DNA of 64,000 bases from Boswellia sacra (lineage: Eukaryota > Streptophyta > Magnoliopsida > Sapindales > Burseraceae). Positions 24,973-37,875 of this stretch are shown piece after piece. Each line of letters opens with the position of its first letter. Positions within the stretch are counted from its first letter, which is position 1. The stretch lies in contig SNVD02011117.1 in NCBI GenBank assembly GCA_013180625.2, forward strand, positions 496,001-560,000, read 5' to 3'. The position numbers and the translations under genes were made by a program. The notes under the pieces are model-generated. The model saw nothing but the letters and a program-made list of their open reading frames with translations. It did not search any database and was not told where the DNA came from.

Positions 24973-27745
24973 GGTAGCTATACATGTCCAAGGTTTGTGA
25001 GTGGCAGAGTCAAAGCACACTCAGTCAACTACGATGCCATGCGCGAAATCATCGTTTGTTTATGATAAAAAATTCACACCTGCAGCCCCTTGGTAGTTTT
25101 GCCATTTACCAGAACTTTCTGGGGTTAATTTTTCAAATTCTTTGTTACTTTTTAATTATTTGCATACATTTTTTTATGGTGTTGAGATTGGTGGGTTCCC
25201 CCTTTTTGTAGCCTACTGTTTCGAATTTGATTTTACATTACAACTTTTTTTTTTTTTTCAATGCTTGACATCCAAGTCGTATAACAGTCACAAAAGGACT
25301 TGTCCTGATGCTCTTTCAACTTTTGGGTTAGCCTCTGTGTCACTATGAGCTTTCCATCAGTCTTATCGCTTTCTCCGCTGTTGAGAGAGCCACTGTTTTG
25401 TCTAGCGGATTGGGCTGAACAAATTAGCTGGTAACCTATATTTGGGTTGCGTCCGACATTCAAATTCTCGCTCCACTGATAATGATTGGTTCTGAAGGGT
25501 TCTTGCCTAATTCCTAAAGAATCCCCCACAAATTGGAAGACGATTGTTGAACAAATTCATTGGAAAAAATATAACATCATGAATGTGGGAGTGCCAGTTG
25601 TTATTAATAAATCATAATAAAGGATCAAAGCGTTTAACTAGGTTCGACCCAGCTGGATTTCAAGTTGTAAGTATATGTACTTGTATTTTTACCCATGAAT
25701 CGTGTGTAATCGATTGATGGCCCGTGAGTGTACTACTTCTCTTCTTTAAGCTTTAATCGATTAAGAACTATTAATGGTGAAAGAAATGCAGCAATTATTT
25801 TCCCTGATAAAGTAATTACGATTTGTTTTTCATATTGTTGATAATCATTTGTATCTTAATTTGTCCAAGCTTACAGTAAAAGTGCAAGCCAAAGGGCATA
25901 ATTATTAAGCATATCTTATTCGGGTATTCATTTTCAGCAGACGATTACTTAAACGCGTTTTCCTCAAAACCCATCGACAAGCAAGCAGATATTTGTTCAA
26001 TGCATCGTGGAATAATCTAAACTCCGCAGAAGCGAAAATTCCCATTAGCTGCTAAAATCTTTCTGATATTGGTTGCCTAGGATAAATGATGATAAATGAG
26101 CATCTGATCAAAACGTATGCGCAAATGACTTATACCACAAAGTCCTAATCATCTTTACATTCACAATTACAATTCACAGGCATGGCCACCTCAATTTACA
26201 ATATTTAGGTGCCACTTGTCTTAAACTGAGAAAATCAATTTCGTCCAAGTCGGTCCAATACTCCAGGTAGCACAACTGCCACGTGCAAGCACCCCACAAT
26301 TACGCCCCTTAACCCCCCTTAACGATATTATGATAGCCTACGATAGTTAGTCCAGGGCAAACACTGTACATAGTGGGATAATGACATAGACATTGAAGAA
26401 AAAGGAATTAGTGGTCGAACATGGGCTTCAGCATTTGGGGACAGAAAGGTAGGAGTCTATTTCAATAGAAAGGTGAGTTTGAACATCATCTCAATTGAGG
26501 ACCATGTTATCTTTGTGGTGTTTTCTAGTATGGATAAATTTCCGGTTCCAAAAACCTTCTCTTTTAAACAAAAGGTAAATTGGGGTTGGGTACTTCATCA
26601 TTAAAATAGATATTAGAGGCTTTGGGTAACTTTGAGGCAGAAAAGAGGATCATTCAAGGCTTAGGCAACACCACAAATCAAATGGTAGCAATTCTGGGAT
26701 ATCAGAATGAAAATGATTCTACACAAAACCATATAAGATATGCAAATTGTGATGATGTGGGACATATTGAGTGGCTGATTTTGCTTTCTACCACAAACAG
26801 AATTGCATGACAATGTCCTTTAAAAAAATATTTGTTGACTTGGCTTAAGTATTTTTCAAGCTTTTCATCTTTTGAATTTGAATCTTCAATTTTAACTAAC
26901 TTGAATACATTATGACATGTGGTCGATTACTATCATTGAACGCTATTTCTTCAAACATTGTTAGTTTTTATGAATAATCAATCGCATGCTTGGTATGTGT
27001 TAGATGAAAACTTGGCTTTTACCGAGACCACCTAATAACCAAGTCAACTAGCAACTATGATAACATTTGGCCACCAAGCTAAAACTATATTGTGACCCAA
27101 TAAAAAATTGTAATACAAAAAGGGCTATAATGCATAATGATGTTATGGTTTGCACATGCTTATACCAAATATATGATATTATTAGAGGATGAGCACTTTG
27201 CCTTGTAGGAGTGAACATGAAGTCCAATGGAGAGGCAGAGGGCATATGTTCTGTTTAACCTAACCACTTTGTACTGTTGAATCGCCATTCGCCCATAACC
27301 AAAAACTTAAAGAATGGGTCCACAAATGGGCAGTGGAGGCCCACCTCTATCTTCCCTCACATGACCACGCAGTTGATATGCCACTATTGCATTAATTAGA
27401 GGTACTGTACTCGAATTATTTATTCAATAAATGACGTGGATCCTTCACCGATCTTCTTAGTTATATGACCCACTTGCAATTTGTTGGATGGTTCCCTATG
27501 TCTTTAATGTATTTTATTATTTGTCACATACTCCCAAACTTTATGTGATACAATGAGCTAATTTTAAGTTCTTTAGTATTATGCTCCCCTCCCCTTCCAT
27601 CTCTCTCTCTTTGGTAAAAACGACTAATTGAAGTGTTTGTCTTACATCAAACTCCACTAGCATATGTATATGAGCATATTATACGATATTTTTTTCATTT
27701 AATATCTATACGAAAGATAGCATTCCTTATATATTTACTAGAAAT
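24973..27745. other. 3' flank of the NADH dehydrogenase gene and intergenic DNA
   Basis: Two AATAAA-type signals near 25606 and 25615 could end the NADH dehydrogenase transcript. A CACGTG lies near 26280 but no gene follows. Frames at 26622-26810 and 27048-27245 show no domain. Confidence 0.45.
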
Positions 27746-28210
27746 ACTTACACTTTGCCCCCTGAGATAAGATCTATCTCGTACCACCCCCCAGGGTTTT
27801 TCAATATCAATTTATCGTCTCAATTTCAATTGCTTTTGTTAACTCAAACGCTGTAAGGGCATAATGGAAAAAAAAAATTACATGGATGAACATAATACAA
27901 AAAAGTCAATAATAATAATTAATAATATAACTAATAATTATAAATAATTTAAATATTTAATAATCTTTCAAAGATAGATTTCGGTCACACCCCATCTCAG
28001 CGTTTGGTTTCACCGTGTGTAAATGATGGTGGTGACGGTGCGATGGTGTGTGTGATGGAGTGAGGATAATCAAGTAAACTTGCATGATATTTAGGGCAAA
28101 TTAGGCAAAAAAATACGGCATAAGGGTATTTCAATCATGCTGTAAAACTTTTCTTCTCTCTTGCTTCTAACATTGTCGGAGGCTATAGCACCGTTAAGAG
28201 TTATCCCTAT
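27746..28210. mobile_element. Truncated element related to the 29.6-31.0 kb repeat (tentative)
   Basis: The left edge 'tacttacactttgccccctg' resembles the left edge of the element at 29581 ('aattacattgcccccggagg'). Both contain a 'gggcataatgg' / 'aaaatgcccat'-type phrase about 110 bases inside. I find no matching inverted copy at the right side, so only one end seems preserved. The right limit is a guess. Confidence 0.3.
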
Positions 28211-29580
28211 TTACTAACTAAAAGAGTAAAATGAGTTTCCAATTTAAAATACATTTCTACCTCATCATTTCTTCGCAAGTTTATAAATATTATCTAAACA
28301 ATTTATGATCATTAATTATTAATAATTAAATAACTTTTCAATTTGGATTACTATTGGCAAACAATTAACCAATATATACAGAATAATATTTTCTTATAAT
28401 TTTTACAGAAATTAATATTGCACTACATACAACTTGTATGCACAAATTTATTGGATAAATATAAAAAACAATTGTTTTAATAAATAATAAATAATTTATT
28501 TAATAATTTTGTGTCACGTCAATCGCTACGGCATGACACATGATTTTCTTTTTTTCCCAAACATCCTATCGCTAGCTTCTAGTTCTAGCCTTGTACTGCT
28601 ATTGCACTTTCAATTGTACAAATATAATTGTTTCATGGATTCTAAAACCAAAAAATTTCTTTGCTCATAGCTAGTTGGTTAGATAAGTCCACCGTAGCCC
28701 AACAATTGATTATTATTATCTTATGCTTCGTCAAAATAAAAAGTGCTAAAATCCAATGACACCAAGGAGTTTTTGGTCATTGGACATAAGCACATGCGCA
28801 TCATTGTCACAAAAATGACCTTACGATGCTCTCCAAAGTCTCGAACTTTTTAAAACTAGAGTTTCACGATCGGTTGTTGGATGCTTGCATCACATAATGC
28901 TTTCCAGTTCTTCCATTATCACTTTGGACCAATCGTAACCAACGATGCAGGGTCAAGTCCGTCCATTCAAAATGATAATCAAAACAACTCCTATTTTTCC
29001 AATATAATTACCAAAACACCTGCGCGAATGGTTAGGAAGATAGGAAATTGGTCACAGCAACCGAGGCGTTTCTTTCCTGACAAAAGCTGAAGCCCTCACG
29101 TGGCTCACCTTTATTCAGTGAACGCTTTATCAGTGAAATGCCATCGCACAGGTGATCTACAGTTAGGGGACAGTGGCAATTTAGCAAATAAATGGAAAAA
29201 TAAAGTCTAATCTTGAAACTGACCTTTGTACCACCGGTTCATGGAATGTAACGGAATAAACTGAAAGACCAAAGGTACGTAACGTTAGCACCGATATAAA
29301 ATGACTACTTTACCCTCCGTTATTACTTTACCCTCCATTATTTTGCTTTTAGCCTTGTAATCTACGGGGGTAATCAAGTCAAAAAGAAAGTGATGTTATT
29401 TTCCATCAAAAGTGATGCATCAGAAAAGTTATTAATAGCCGTGAGATGATATGTCACTTTTAGAAGATCTGATGATGGAGGTGGAGGAGATTTTGAATCT
29501 TCAACGCCTTTTAGCATAAATTTGACGTTAAAATAGAAGTGCATTACTCAAGAATTTGATTTCAAAGCGAATCAATAAGT
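28211..29580. other. Intergenic, no gene seen
   Basis: AT-rich DNA. The plus frame 28881-29090 is short and has no domain. Confidence 0.5.
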
Positions 29581-31026
29581 GGGATAATTACATTGCCCCC
29601 GGAGGTTAGGCCTAAAAACTTTCGTCCCTGACTTTTCTGAAACGGAAATTTGCCTCCTCAGATTTATCACCGAGGTTAAATTTAACAGAAACACTGTGTT
29701 CTAACACAATACAGTCAACGAAAGTCATTGAATAGACCAAAATGCCCATCATAAAAAATTAAAAATTAAAAATTAACAAAAAATTATAGCAAATGACAGC
29801 CACAACGTCACCGCTGATTTGCCTCAAGAAATTCGAAAACCACCCTTAAGCCAACCTACACATACAAATCAATTCAAACAATCACAAACTAGAATCGCAC
29901 CAACTGAAACTGAATCACTCAATCACAAACAAAATCACACAGAAAACCCAATCAGAATATCATACACTACACTAGAATTGCACCATCCGAAACCTAATCA
30001 CAACTACAAACCATACTGTAATTAAAACAATGATCCTAATTAAACTCTAATAATAATTTATTAAAAAATCAAGTCAACTACAACAAAGAATACGAACACG
30101 ATTTAAGAGAAAAATTTTATAATGAAAAACAAAAAAAAAATCATCTACATATCATCTACGAAGTAGTTGCACACTACCAGCGCAAATTACCAATCAATTA
30201 AATTCGTTGCACAGTGCCGGAGCAATTCCAACAACAACGCCCAACAGCGACCCAACTTTAACCTCATCACGACCACCCTTCAACACCACCCTAAACTAAT
30301 GCCATTACCCATTAACAACAGCAAAATCCACCACCACCATCACCCATAACTCAACAGTAAGATCCAACATGGCCACCACCAATAATCATTCAGACCAATT
30401 TATTTAAAAATAAATAAAAACAAAAATGAGTCAAGTAGACAACCCAAATGCTTCAATTTCAGCTAATCTGACCAACATCTCCAAACTCGTTGGACCTTGG
30501 AGAGAGGTAAAACTGGAGGAGGGAGAGGAAAAACTAGCTGCAGGAAGCGAAGGCAGCGTCAGTGGGGGAGAAGATGGTGAAGGATGACGGAGAGTGGCAA
30601 GGTTTTGCGGATATTAAGTGTTTGGAAATGATTTGCAGAGTGAGGGACATGAAGAGGGAGCTGTAGTTGGAGAGGGCTTTGGAAGGTGGAGAGCGGCAGA
30701 AGTTTGTGAAAGGTGGAGAGCGGCGGTAGTACATGAGACGTGGAGAGCGACGCTAGCGAGAAAGGAGGATGAAGCTTTACGATTTATGGTTCAATATAAA
30801 TTTAATTTAATTTTTAATGATTTTAATTAAAATTAAATAGTTAATTTATATTTAGTAATTTAATTGGCTTACAATTTGATTGCATTTAACAACATTACCG
30901 TTCTACCCTTGCTCTGTTAACTTTAACATCCGATTTGAAACCTGAGGGGGCAAAAAAGGTTTCAGAAAAGTCAGGGACAAAAATTTTTAGGCCTAACCTC
31001 GCGGCGGGCGGATTTGCGTAAAAAAC
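29581..31026. mobile_element. Non-autonomous DNA transposon with long terminal inverted repeats (MULE-like)
   Basis: The left end (29581-29665) and right end (30939-31026) are inverted copies. The core 42 bases, 29602-29643 against the reverse complement of 30959-31000, differ at only two positions. The similarity extends outward through 'ttgcccccggagg' / 'tccgcccgccgcgagg' and inward through 'tttgcctcctcag' / 'tttgccccctcag'. Total length is about 1.45 kb. Long TIRs of roughly 80-90 bases suggest a Mutator-like origin, but no 9-bp target duplication is obvious. The interior has no transposase. The right half (30480-30770) is GC-richer, with a plus frame at 30618-30830 carrying repeated 'gtggagagcg' units. 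Confidence 0.7.
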
Positions 31027-32225
31027 AATTTTCGAGAGGAAATTTTCAGTGAGAGCCAAACAAGCATGCAACGTCTAAATAATTGGCAGATTAATCTGAC
31101 AGATACGGATTTCAGACTTTTTTCTGTAGTAGACAGTTGAGATGAGATCTCAATCCACATAAAAAGGTTATTTTGACCGAGTAAGAAATAGAAAGGAAAG
31201 TTCTAGCTGAGAAATTGTCCGAGAAAATTCTCTTCATACAAACAATAAAAAATGATGCTACATTTCCATACCTGCATTATGAAGATTTGACTCGTTTGTG
31301 GAAATGATAAGCTCTATTGTGTTTGATTAGTCGAAATTATGAGCTTCGCCTTTGATTTGGAATAATTCAAAGCTTTTTAAGTCAAGGCATCCCATCCATT
31401 GAGAACCTGCCTTGTCTGTTAGGAGATTGTCTTTTTTCTTGTTAGAAGTTACTTAGTTTTTAGTTTTTAATATTTAGTGAAATATTTTCAATTTTTTAAA
31501 ATTTAATAAGTTAATAGTTATTCCTAATTTTATTTATGCAGAATTTCTTACAAGTTAAAAATAGTCATCTAAAATGCAATAATAAAGCCATGAAACAGTA
31601 GTTTTCATTATTTTCTTCTTTAAGAAATAATAAACTAGCGAGATTAATCCGTTTTAAATTATTTTTTCTTTAGTGAAAAAAATAATTAGATGCTTATTTT
31701 TTTTTAAGACAGTATCTTTCTTTCACTTTCACGTTCGTTTTTGTGATTAAAAAAATATTTCACTTCGTTACCTTCAAATGATTTTCAATAATTATAATAA
31801 TGTATAAAAAAAGAAATAGAAATGATAATTTATTAAAAAAGTAATATTTTATAAGTAAAAATATTAATTAAGAAACTAAAAAAATAATAAAAATGTGATA
31901 ATTATATTCTTTGATGGTATATAGAGGAATATTTGTGTCGCATTTAAAGGGGTAAAACTGGGAAATCTTAAATGAAGATGGGTTGGTTGTGCGGCTCATT
32001 CCGTTCATGGCTGGTTAAAAAAAAAAAAAAAAACATATGGTCGAAGAAGCTGTCGCGTCGGCACTCGGCATCAGTAACTTTATCATTAAAAATACATTTT
32101 ACTATTTTCAGCTCATTTAATCTGCAATTTTAACCACTCACATACTCAACATCCAAAGCCAGCATCTCCCTCTAGCCTGCTCCAATCGCGCACTACGCAC
32201 CCTTGTGTTTTATCCGTAAGACGCC
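31027..32225. other. Intergenic, upstream of the auxin receptor
   Basis: AT-rich with an A-run near 32017-32032. No gene supported. Confidence 0.5.
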
Positions 32226-32231
32226 CACGTG
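32226..32231. promoter_or_regulatory. G-box (CACGTG) upstream of the auxin receptor gene
   Basis: CACGTG in 'cgcccacgtgtcaag', about 575 bases upstream of the ATG. It is a candidate bHLH/bZIP site, with function inferred only from the motif and position. Confidence 0.35.
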
Positions 32232-32493
32232 TCAAGAAAGAAAAGGATGTGCACACTACGCACCATGGCACAGGTTAGGTATAAGCGGTGTGCTACGACC
32301 TTCTCGGCCTTCTTCACTGTTCAGCTAAGGTGGACTGAACTCGGACAATAATATAAATAATAATTATTATAATCATATAAATTTAATTATTTATTCATTT
32401 TCATCGCTCCTTTTGCTATAATACGCAAGCTCTGCTGTTGCCTTCTTGTTTGGCTCTACAAACCTTTTTTTTTTTTTGGCTTTGTTTTTAAGT

Positions 32494-32497
<4 letters not shown>

Positions 32498-32529
<32 letters not shown>
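32498..32529 (+). repeat. (AG)16 microsatellite in the probable 5'UTR of the auxin receptor
   Basis: Thirty-two bases of uninterrupted AG. GAGA repeats are frequent in plant 5' leaders and can bind BPC-type factors. An acceptor-like 'gatttcag' ends at 32787, just before the ATG at 32803, so the leader may be spliced. Confidence 0.85.
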
Positions 32530-32532
<3 letters not shown>

Positions 32533-32802
32533 TGCGTTGGAGATTCCTTTGATGGTAGATCCGACCATTCAGTAGCCTTAATCCACCATTATCACACTTC
32601 ATTTTCTTCTCGCTTAGATTTACTTACGTCTTTGCCGTGTTTGGCTTTGTTCGTTGAATTGATTTTCTGTGAAGTGCTTTTGATGGTGTGTATTGCAGTT
32701 TTTTCTGGCTAAAATTTCATTAATTCCTTAGTCTTTTTTTTTGGTTCCTTTCATGTATTTATAAATTATGGTGTTTTGAGATTTCAGTCACTGAGATAAT
32801 AC

Positions 32803-35800
32803 ATGGAGCTGGAATCGAAGAGAAGAAAGGAGTCTCCTAACTCGCCCGAGTGGACTCAGCTATCTTTGTTCCCAGACGAGGTCCTTGAGCGAGTACTCGC
32901 TCTCTTGACTTCGCATAAAGATCGAAGCTCAGTGTCTCTGGTCTGCAAGGACTGGTACAACGCCGAGAGGTGGTCAAGAACTCACGTGTTTATCGGCAAC
33001 TGTTACTCGGTCTCGCCCGAGATTCTGGTACGGCGCTTCCCCAACATTCGCAGCGTAACACTGAAAGGGAAGCCGAGATTCTCGGATTTCAACCTGGTTC
33101 CGCAAAATTGGGGTGCTGATATCCACGCGTGGCTCGTGGCTTTTGCTGATAAGTATCCGTTTCTTGAGGAGCTGAAGCTGAAAAGAATGACTGTGAGTGA
33201 TGACAGCTTGGAGTTTCTGGCCACTAACTTTGAGAATTTTAAGGTGCTGTCGCTAATGAGTTGTGATGGATTCAGCACTGATGGTCTTGCTGCAATTGCT
33301 ACGCATTGCAAGTAAGGCTTTTTTTTTTTAAAAAAAAAAAATTGATAAAAAGTTATTATTATATTTTTAGTAAATTTTTTTCTTTTAATGGTTGATTTCG
33401 TCAGTTTGGATTGAATGGTGAGAGATCTAAACAGTAGTTTATTTGAAAAGAACAAGACATGTTGGCGCATATTTTCTTTCAATGGGTTCTCTTTTGGTTT
33501 GATGAAGCAACAAGCTATATTTGAACATGTGGTTGGGAAATAAATGCGTTGGCTTTGTTGTTGTTACTGTTGTGAAAGAAAATTTGAAGCGTTGCTTTCC
33601 TTTCCACTTCCTGCTTTGCTTTTGTTCTCCTTCTGTTATTTCTAGATGTGACATTTGACTTGTGCTTTGCATTCAATTGGATAGCATATCCGTGATGTCA
33701 CCTTGCACAAAAATACCCCCTATTTATTAAAGGCTAAATTTATGAAATATATTAGTTGAACGATAATTTACTAATAATATTTACAAAGGAGTAATTTCGC
33801 AGAAGAATAATTCACCCAGTTGATCTCTTACTGTAAATACCTTTTTGATAAGAATAGGGCATGGATACGCATTATCGATTTCTGTTGCTATAGTAGGATT
33901 CATTTATGAAAGTTAATTCTATCAAATTGAACAGTATCAGCTTCTAAGGAAGAAACATGTGGCCTGTCTGTAAGTGATCTTTGGTTCACAACTTTATGTG
34001 GATATATTTACCGAGTTATTTGCCTTTGAAGGTTGATTTTCAGTTGGCCCTTTTTTGATGGATTCTTTGTTGTAATTTGGTTTCTTTGAACGCTGATATA
34101 AGAGATTCGAATAGTTTCCGCTAAAATAAAGTACAGTAGTTGCCAGAAGTTTACTTTAAGTTGGTCCCTCATCAGTTGATCAATATGTGTTCAGAACTTA
34201 GAGATAAAGTTTTAAAGCAAAAATGTCCGGTTTTTGAGATGCTTGATTTTCTCTATGTTACTTGTAAAGCAGGAGTTTAGTGGTTTTAGACGTAGCATCT
34301 CTCCCCTTTTTTTCAGCTGTTATTTTGTTTTTCTTTCTTTCCCCCCTTTCGTGTAGTATTTGACCTCTTACGATACATTTATTGGATGGCAATCCTTGAT
34401 AATGTCATTCTTGCTATTAAAACTGTGTTCATTGGTTGCAAGAATATTCATCCTTATCTCCTTGGAGCGTTCATGTATTTTACCATCTGAAAGGAAAATT
34501 TTGTCCAAAATTTGATTTTCTATTGTGTTTAGTAGGTCTTAGTGTGTAGTAAGGTTACTATGCTATTGTTTTTGTTAACTTAGGATATTTTTGAGTGCTA
34601 TTAACTTTTCATTGCTATTGTTTTATTGTTGAATATAAAATAGAATCCTTACTGTGATGCCTAATTGATATTGTCCTTGTTCAAAGGAAAAAGAATGGAG
34701 GAAAGTGTTGCGTGTGTTATCTTTGGCATTAATCTGTCTTTTTTAGGATGGTGCATTAAATAGGGGAAAATCATTTTTCCATTTTGGTCTTAAAAAGTTT
34801 TTTTCTAATTTTTATTTATTTATTTATTTTTAAAGTTCTGTGCAATTATGCTTTTTTACCCTTGACTTGCTAGCCCGAAGGATGAATGTAATGTATCAGG
34901 TGCTTGTATTTGATCCCATCACTATGGTGTATTAATACTTTCACACGGTGCATTATATGTACAGTCTATTGAATATAATTTGATCTCTTTAATGAAACTT
35001 GGTATGAGTCAAAGATTCAAATGATTTTGGTCATTTCAATAAGGCTTTCGCAGATTTTGTTTCTTTTTTTTTCCCTTTTGCACCCATTTCTGGTTATAGT
35101 TTTTAAATTCTTTTCACAAATTGTTTCTTTGATGTTTCACCATTTGCTTCTCATGTTGGATTTTCTTTGTCATGGTATGCTTAGAAGCTCTAAATTCTAC
35201 TTTGGTTACAGGACCTTGACTGAGCTTGACATCCAGGAGAATGGTATTGATGATAGAAGTGGAAGTTGGTTGAGCTGCTTCTCTGAAAGCTTTGCATCAT
35301 TGGAAGTACTGAACTTTGCCAACATGAGCACTGAAGTTAATTTTGATGCACTTGAAAGACTTGTAAGTAGGTGCAAATCATTGAGGGTGTTGAAGGTTAA
35401 CAAAAGTATTTCTTTGGAACAACTACAAAGGCTACTTGTTCGTGCACCTCAGCTAGTGGAACTTGGTACTGGTTCATTATCACCAGAGCTCACTACCTGC
35501 CAATATGCAGAGCTAGAAAGTGCATTCAATAATTGCAAGAGTATACATACCCTCTCTGGTTTATGGGAAGCAGATGCATTGTATCTCCCAGTTCTATACC
35601 CTGCCTGCACAAATTTGACATTCTTGAATTTGAATGATGCTGCTTTAGAAAGTGGTGAATTTGCCAAGCTTCTTGTGCACTGTCCAAATCTACGGCGCCT
35701 TTGGGTAAGAATGATGTATTTCTTATATCTTTTCCATGCGAAATCTCATTCTCTGGAGAAAGATTCTGTAATTTAATAAGGCATAACTGAAGAGCTGCAA

Positions 35801-37226
35801 GATTTAATTTTGCCCTTAATAAGTTTTAAGATTAGAGTGCTTCATTGTTCTTTGTCTTACACCAAGATAAGATAATTATTTTTATTATTAATATTTGCTA
35901 ATTTGCTACATTGTAATTTGATTCTTCCTGAAGTTAAAAAGAAATTATGAAAGCTTTCTCATGAATTTTTAAACCATAAGGAGCTTCCTCTATTATCTTA
36001 TATTTTAGAAGAGGTTATAGAAATTTATCTTTATTACATTTGTGATTGAAAAATGAATGTGAAGAAATTCAAAAAGAGAAGTAACATAGATGATGATAGC
36101 AACTTCATTTTATGCAAAACCCATGGTAGGAATGATCACTGCTTCTGTACAGAAACGAGATTTTAATTATAGTTGACCATGCTACTGCCTTGGGTTCTTC
36201 GTCAGCAGTACATAACTTAATAAAGTTCTCACCATAATAGTATGTTTATTTACTGATGGGTGATCTTTGTTGCCTCAACTAACAGGTCTCTCTGCTTTTG
36301 TTCTGCAAATAAGTTCTATAGCAAAACATTGGTTTGCAGTTTAATATGTTATTTAAACAGATTAAATGGTGTTACCGAGTCCACCACTTGCACCTCAAAG
36401 ATAAACCTCACGATAACTTACATTGTGGTAATTTCAAATTCTAATTTCAGTCAATCATTTCCTAATACAGGTCCTTGACACAGTAGAAGACAAAGGGCTG
36501 GCGGCTGTTGGTTCCTATTGTAATTTGCTTGAGGAGCTCCGTGTTTTTCCTGCAGATCCCTTCGATGAGGAAATTGTCCATGGTGTTACAGAAGAAGGAT
36601 TTGTTGCTGTGTCTTTTGGCTGTCGGAGACTCCACTATGTCCTTTACTTTTGCCGACAAATGACTAATGCTGCTGTAGCAACTGTTGTACAGAATTGCCC
36701 TGATTTTACCCACTTCCGTCTTTGCATAATGAATCCAAGACAACCAGATTACCTGACAAATAAACCCATGGATGAGGCTTTTGGTGCAGTGGTTAAGACT
36801 TGCACTAAACTCCAAAGGCTTTCAGTTTCAGGTCTCTTAACAGACTTGACTTTTGAGTACATTGGGAAGTATGCTAAAAATTTGGAAACCCTTTCAGTAG
36901 CTTTTGCTGGCAGTAGTGACTGGGGGATGCAGTGTGTACTTGGAGGTTGTCCAAAGCTAAGAAAACTTGAGATAAGGGATTGCCCATTTGGGAATGCAGC
37001 ACTTCTCTCAGGTTTGGAGAAGTATGAATCTATGAGGTCGCTTTGGATGTCAGCCTGCAATGTGACAATGGATGGTTGTAGGCTATTGGCTAGAGAGATG
37101 CCCAGGTTGAATGTTGAAGTGATGAAGGAAGATGGAAGTGATGACAGTCAGGCTGATAAGGTTTACGTTTACCGCACTGTTGCTGGGCCAAGAAGGGATG
37201 CCCCTTCTTCTGTACTTACTCTCTGA
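32803..37226 (+). CDS. TIR1/AFB-family auxin receptor F-box protein, AFB6-like
   Basis: Three exons, 32803-33311, 35212-35704 and 36471-37226, give 585 residues; the three-exon layout and length fit TIR1/AFB genes. The protein would be the substrate receptor of an SCF ubiquitin ligase that, with auxin, binds Aux/IAA repressors for degradation in the nucleus. The F-box is at about 22-62 (LFPDEVLERV...SLVCKDWY) and leucine-rich repeats follow to the end. Against recalled Arabidopsis TIR1 the offset is 14. The auxin-binding Arg403 is kept (Arg417, FRLCI), Ser438 is kept (Ser452), His78 is replaced by Arg92 (GKPRF), and Leu439 is replaced by Val453. The F-box Glu residues are kept, unlike AFB1. 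There is no long N-terminal Ser-rich extension as in AFB4/5. By eye it is about 60% identical to TIR1 over the C-terminal half and not closer to AFB2, so the AFB6 clade, absent from Arabidopsis, is my best guess. Intron 1 is about 1.9 kb. Confidence 0.92.
37026..37047 (+). promoter_or_regulatory. Degenerate miR393 target site
   Basis: This is the position where TIR1, AFB2 and AFB3 transcripts are cut by miR393 (codons for ESMRSLW here). Aligned with the recalled miR393 sequence, the site has mismatches opposite miRNA positions 8, 13, 17 and 21 and a G:U pair at 11. That includes the seed edge and the region near the cleavage point, so regulation by miR393 is probably weak or lost. Confidence 0.55.
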
Positions 37227-37875
37227 TGTATAAAAATCATTGGTAATCTCTCTTTCTGTCAAACACACACCCACACACACATACTCACACACCAAGTTGC
37301 ACAAGGTCCCATCTGGCTCTTTTGCTTGGCGCTTTGAAGCTTCAAACTCTTTGTTTGGTGCATTTAGGCCATTGTTTATCTGAAGAATATGGACTTGATA
37401 GTGAGATCCTGCCCCTAGATGGTTGGGAAACTTTTCCACTAGCAACTTTGCTAAACTAATGATGGACCATAGCATAGATGTTCAATTTAAATAGCTCTTT
37501 ATATAGATTTGAGATCTCATTTGTATAATGTCTTCAGGTGGTTAGTTATATTGTCACTCATCTTCTCCCGGAAGTTGATGTGTTGAAATTTTTTTCATTG
37601 AAAATTTGCCGTCTGCTAGTTATTTTTCTGTCTATAATTGTGTCATATTATGCCATCACGGATAAGGGAATCTCATATGTTAAACTTCCAAGGTTTCGCA
37701 GGGTTCAAGTTTCCCTCATCGAGAGTGTGAGTCTCGTGTAGCGGAATGATATGTGGTTGAAAGAGGAAAGAGGGGAGACTGCGGGACTTTGAAATTTTTT
37801 CTTCAAATATGGTTTCTTTTCTCAATACAACCCAGGAAGAATGGGAAAGTCAAAAAAAGATGCGAGAAACTATGG
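37227..37875. other. Convergent 3' flanks of the auxin receptor and dynein light chain genes
   Basis: About 650 bases between two stop codons facing each other, with an imperfect CA-rich run at 37262-37292. It probably holds both 3'UTRs. No further gene seen. Confidence 0.5.

Noticed and set aside
25630..25670. 'aggttcgacccagc' resembling a tRNA T-loop
   Set aside because: No acceptor stem, anticodon loop or A-box at the proper distance.
33003..33482. 159-codon minus frame across the first auxin receptor exon
   Set aside because: Antisense shadow of a well-supported exon plus intron sequence.
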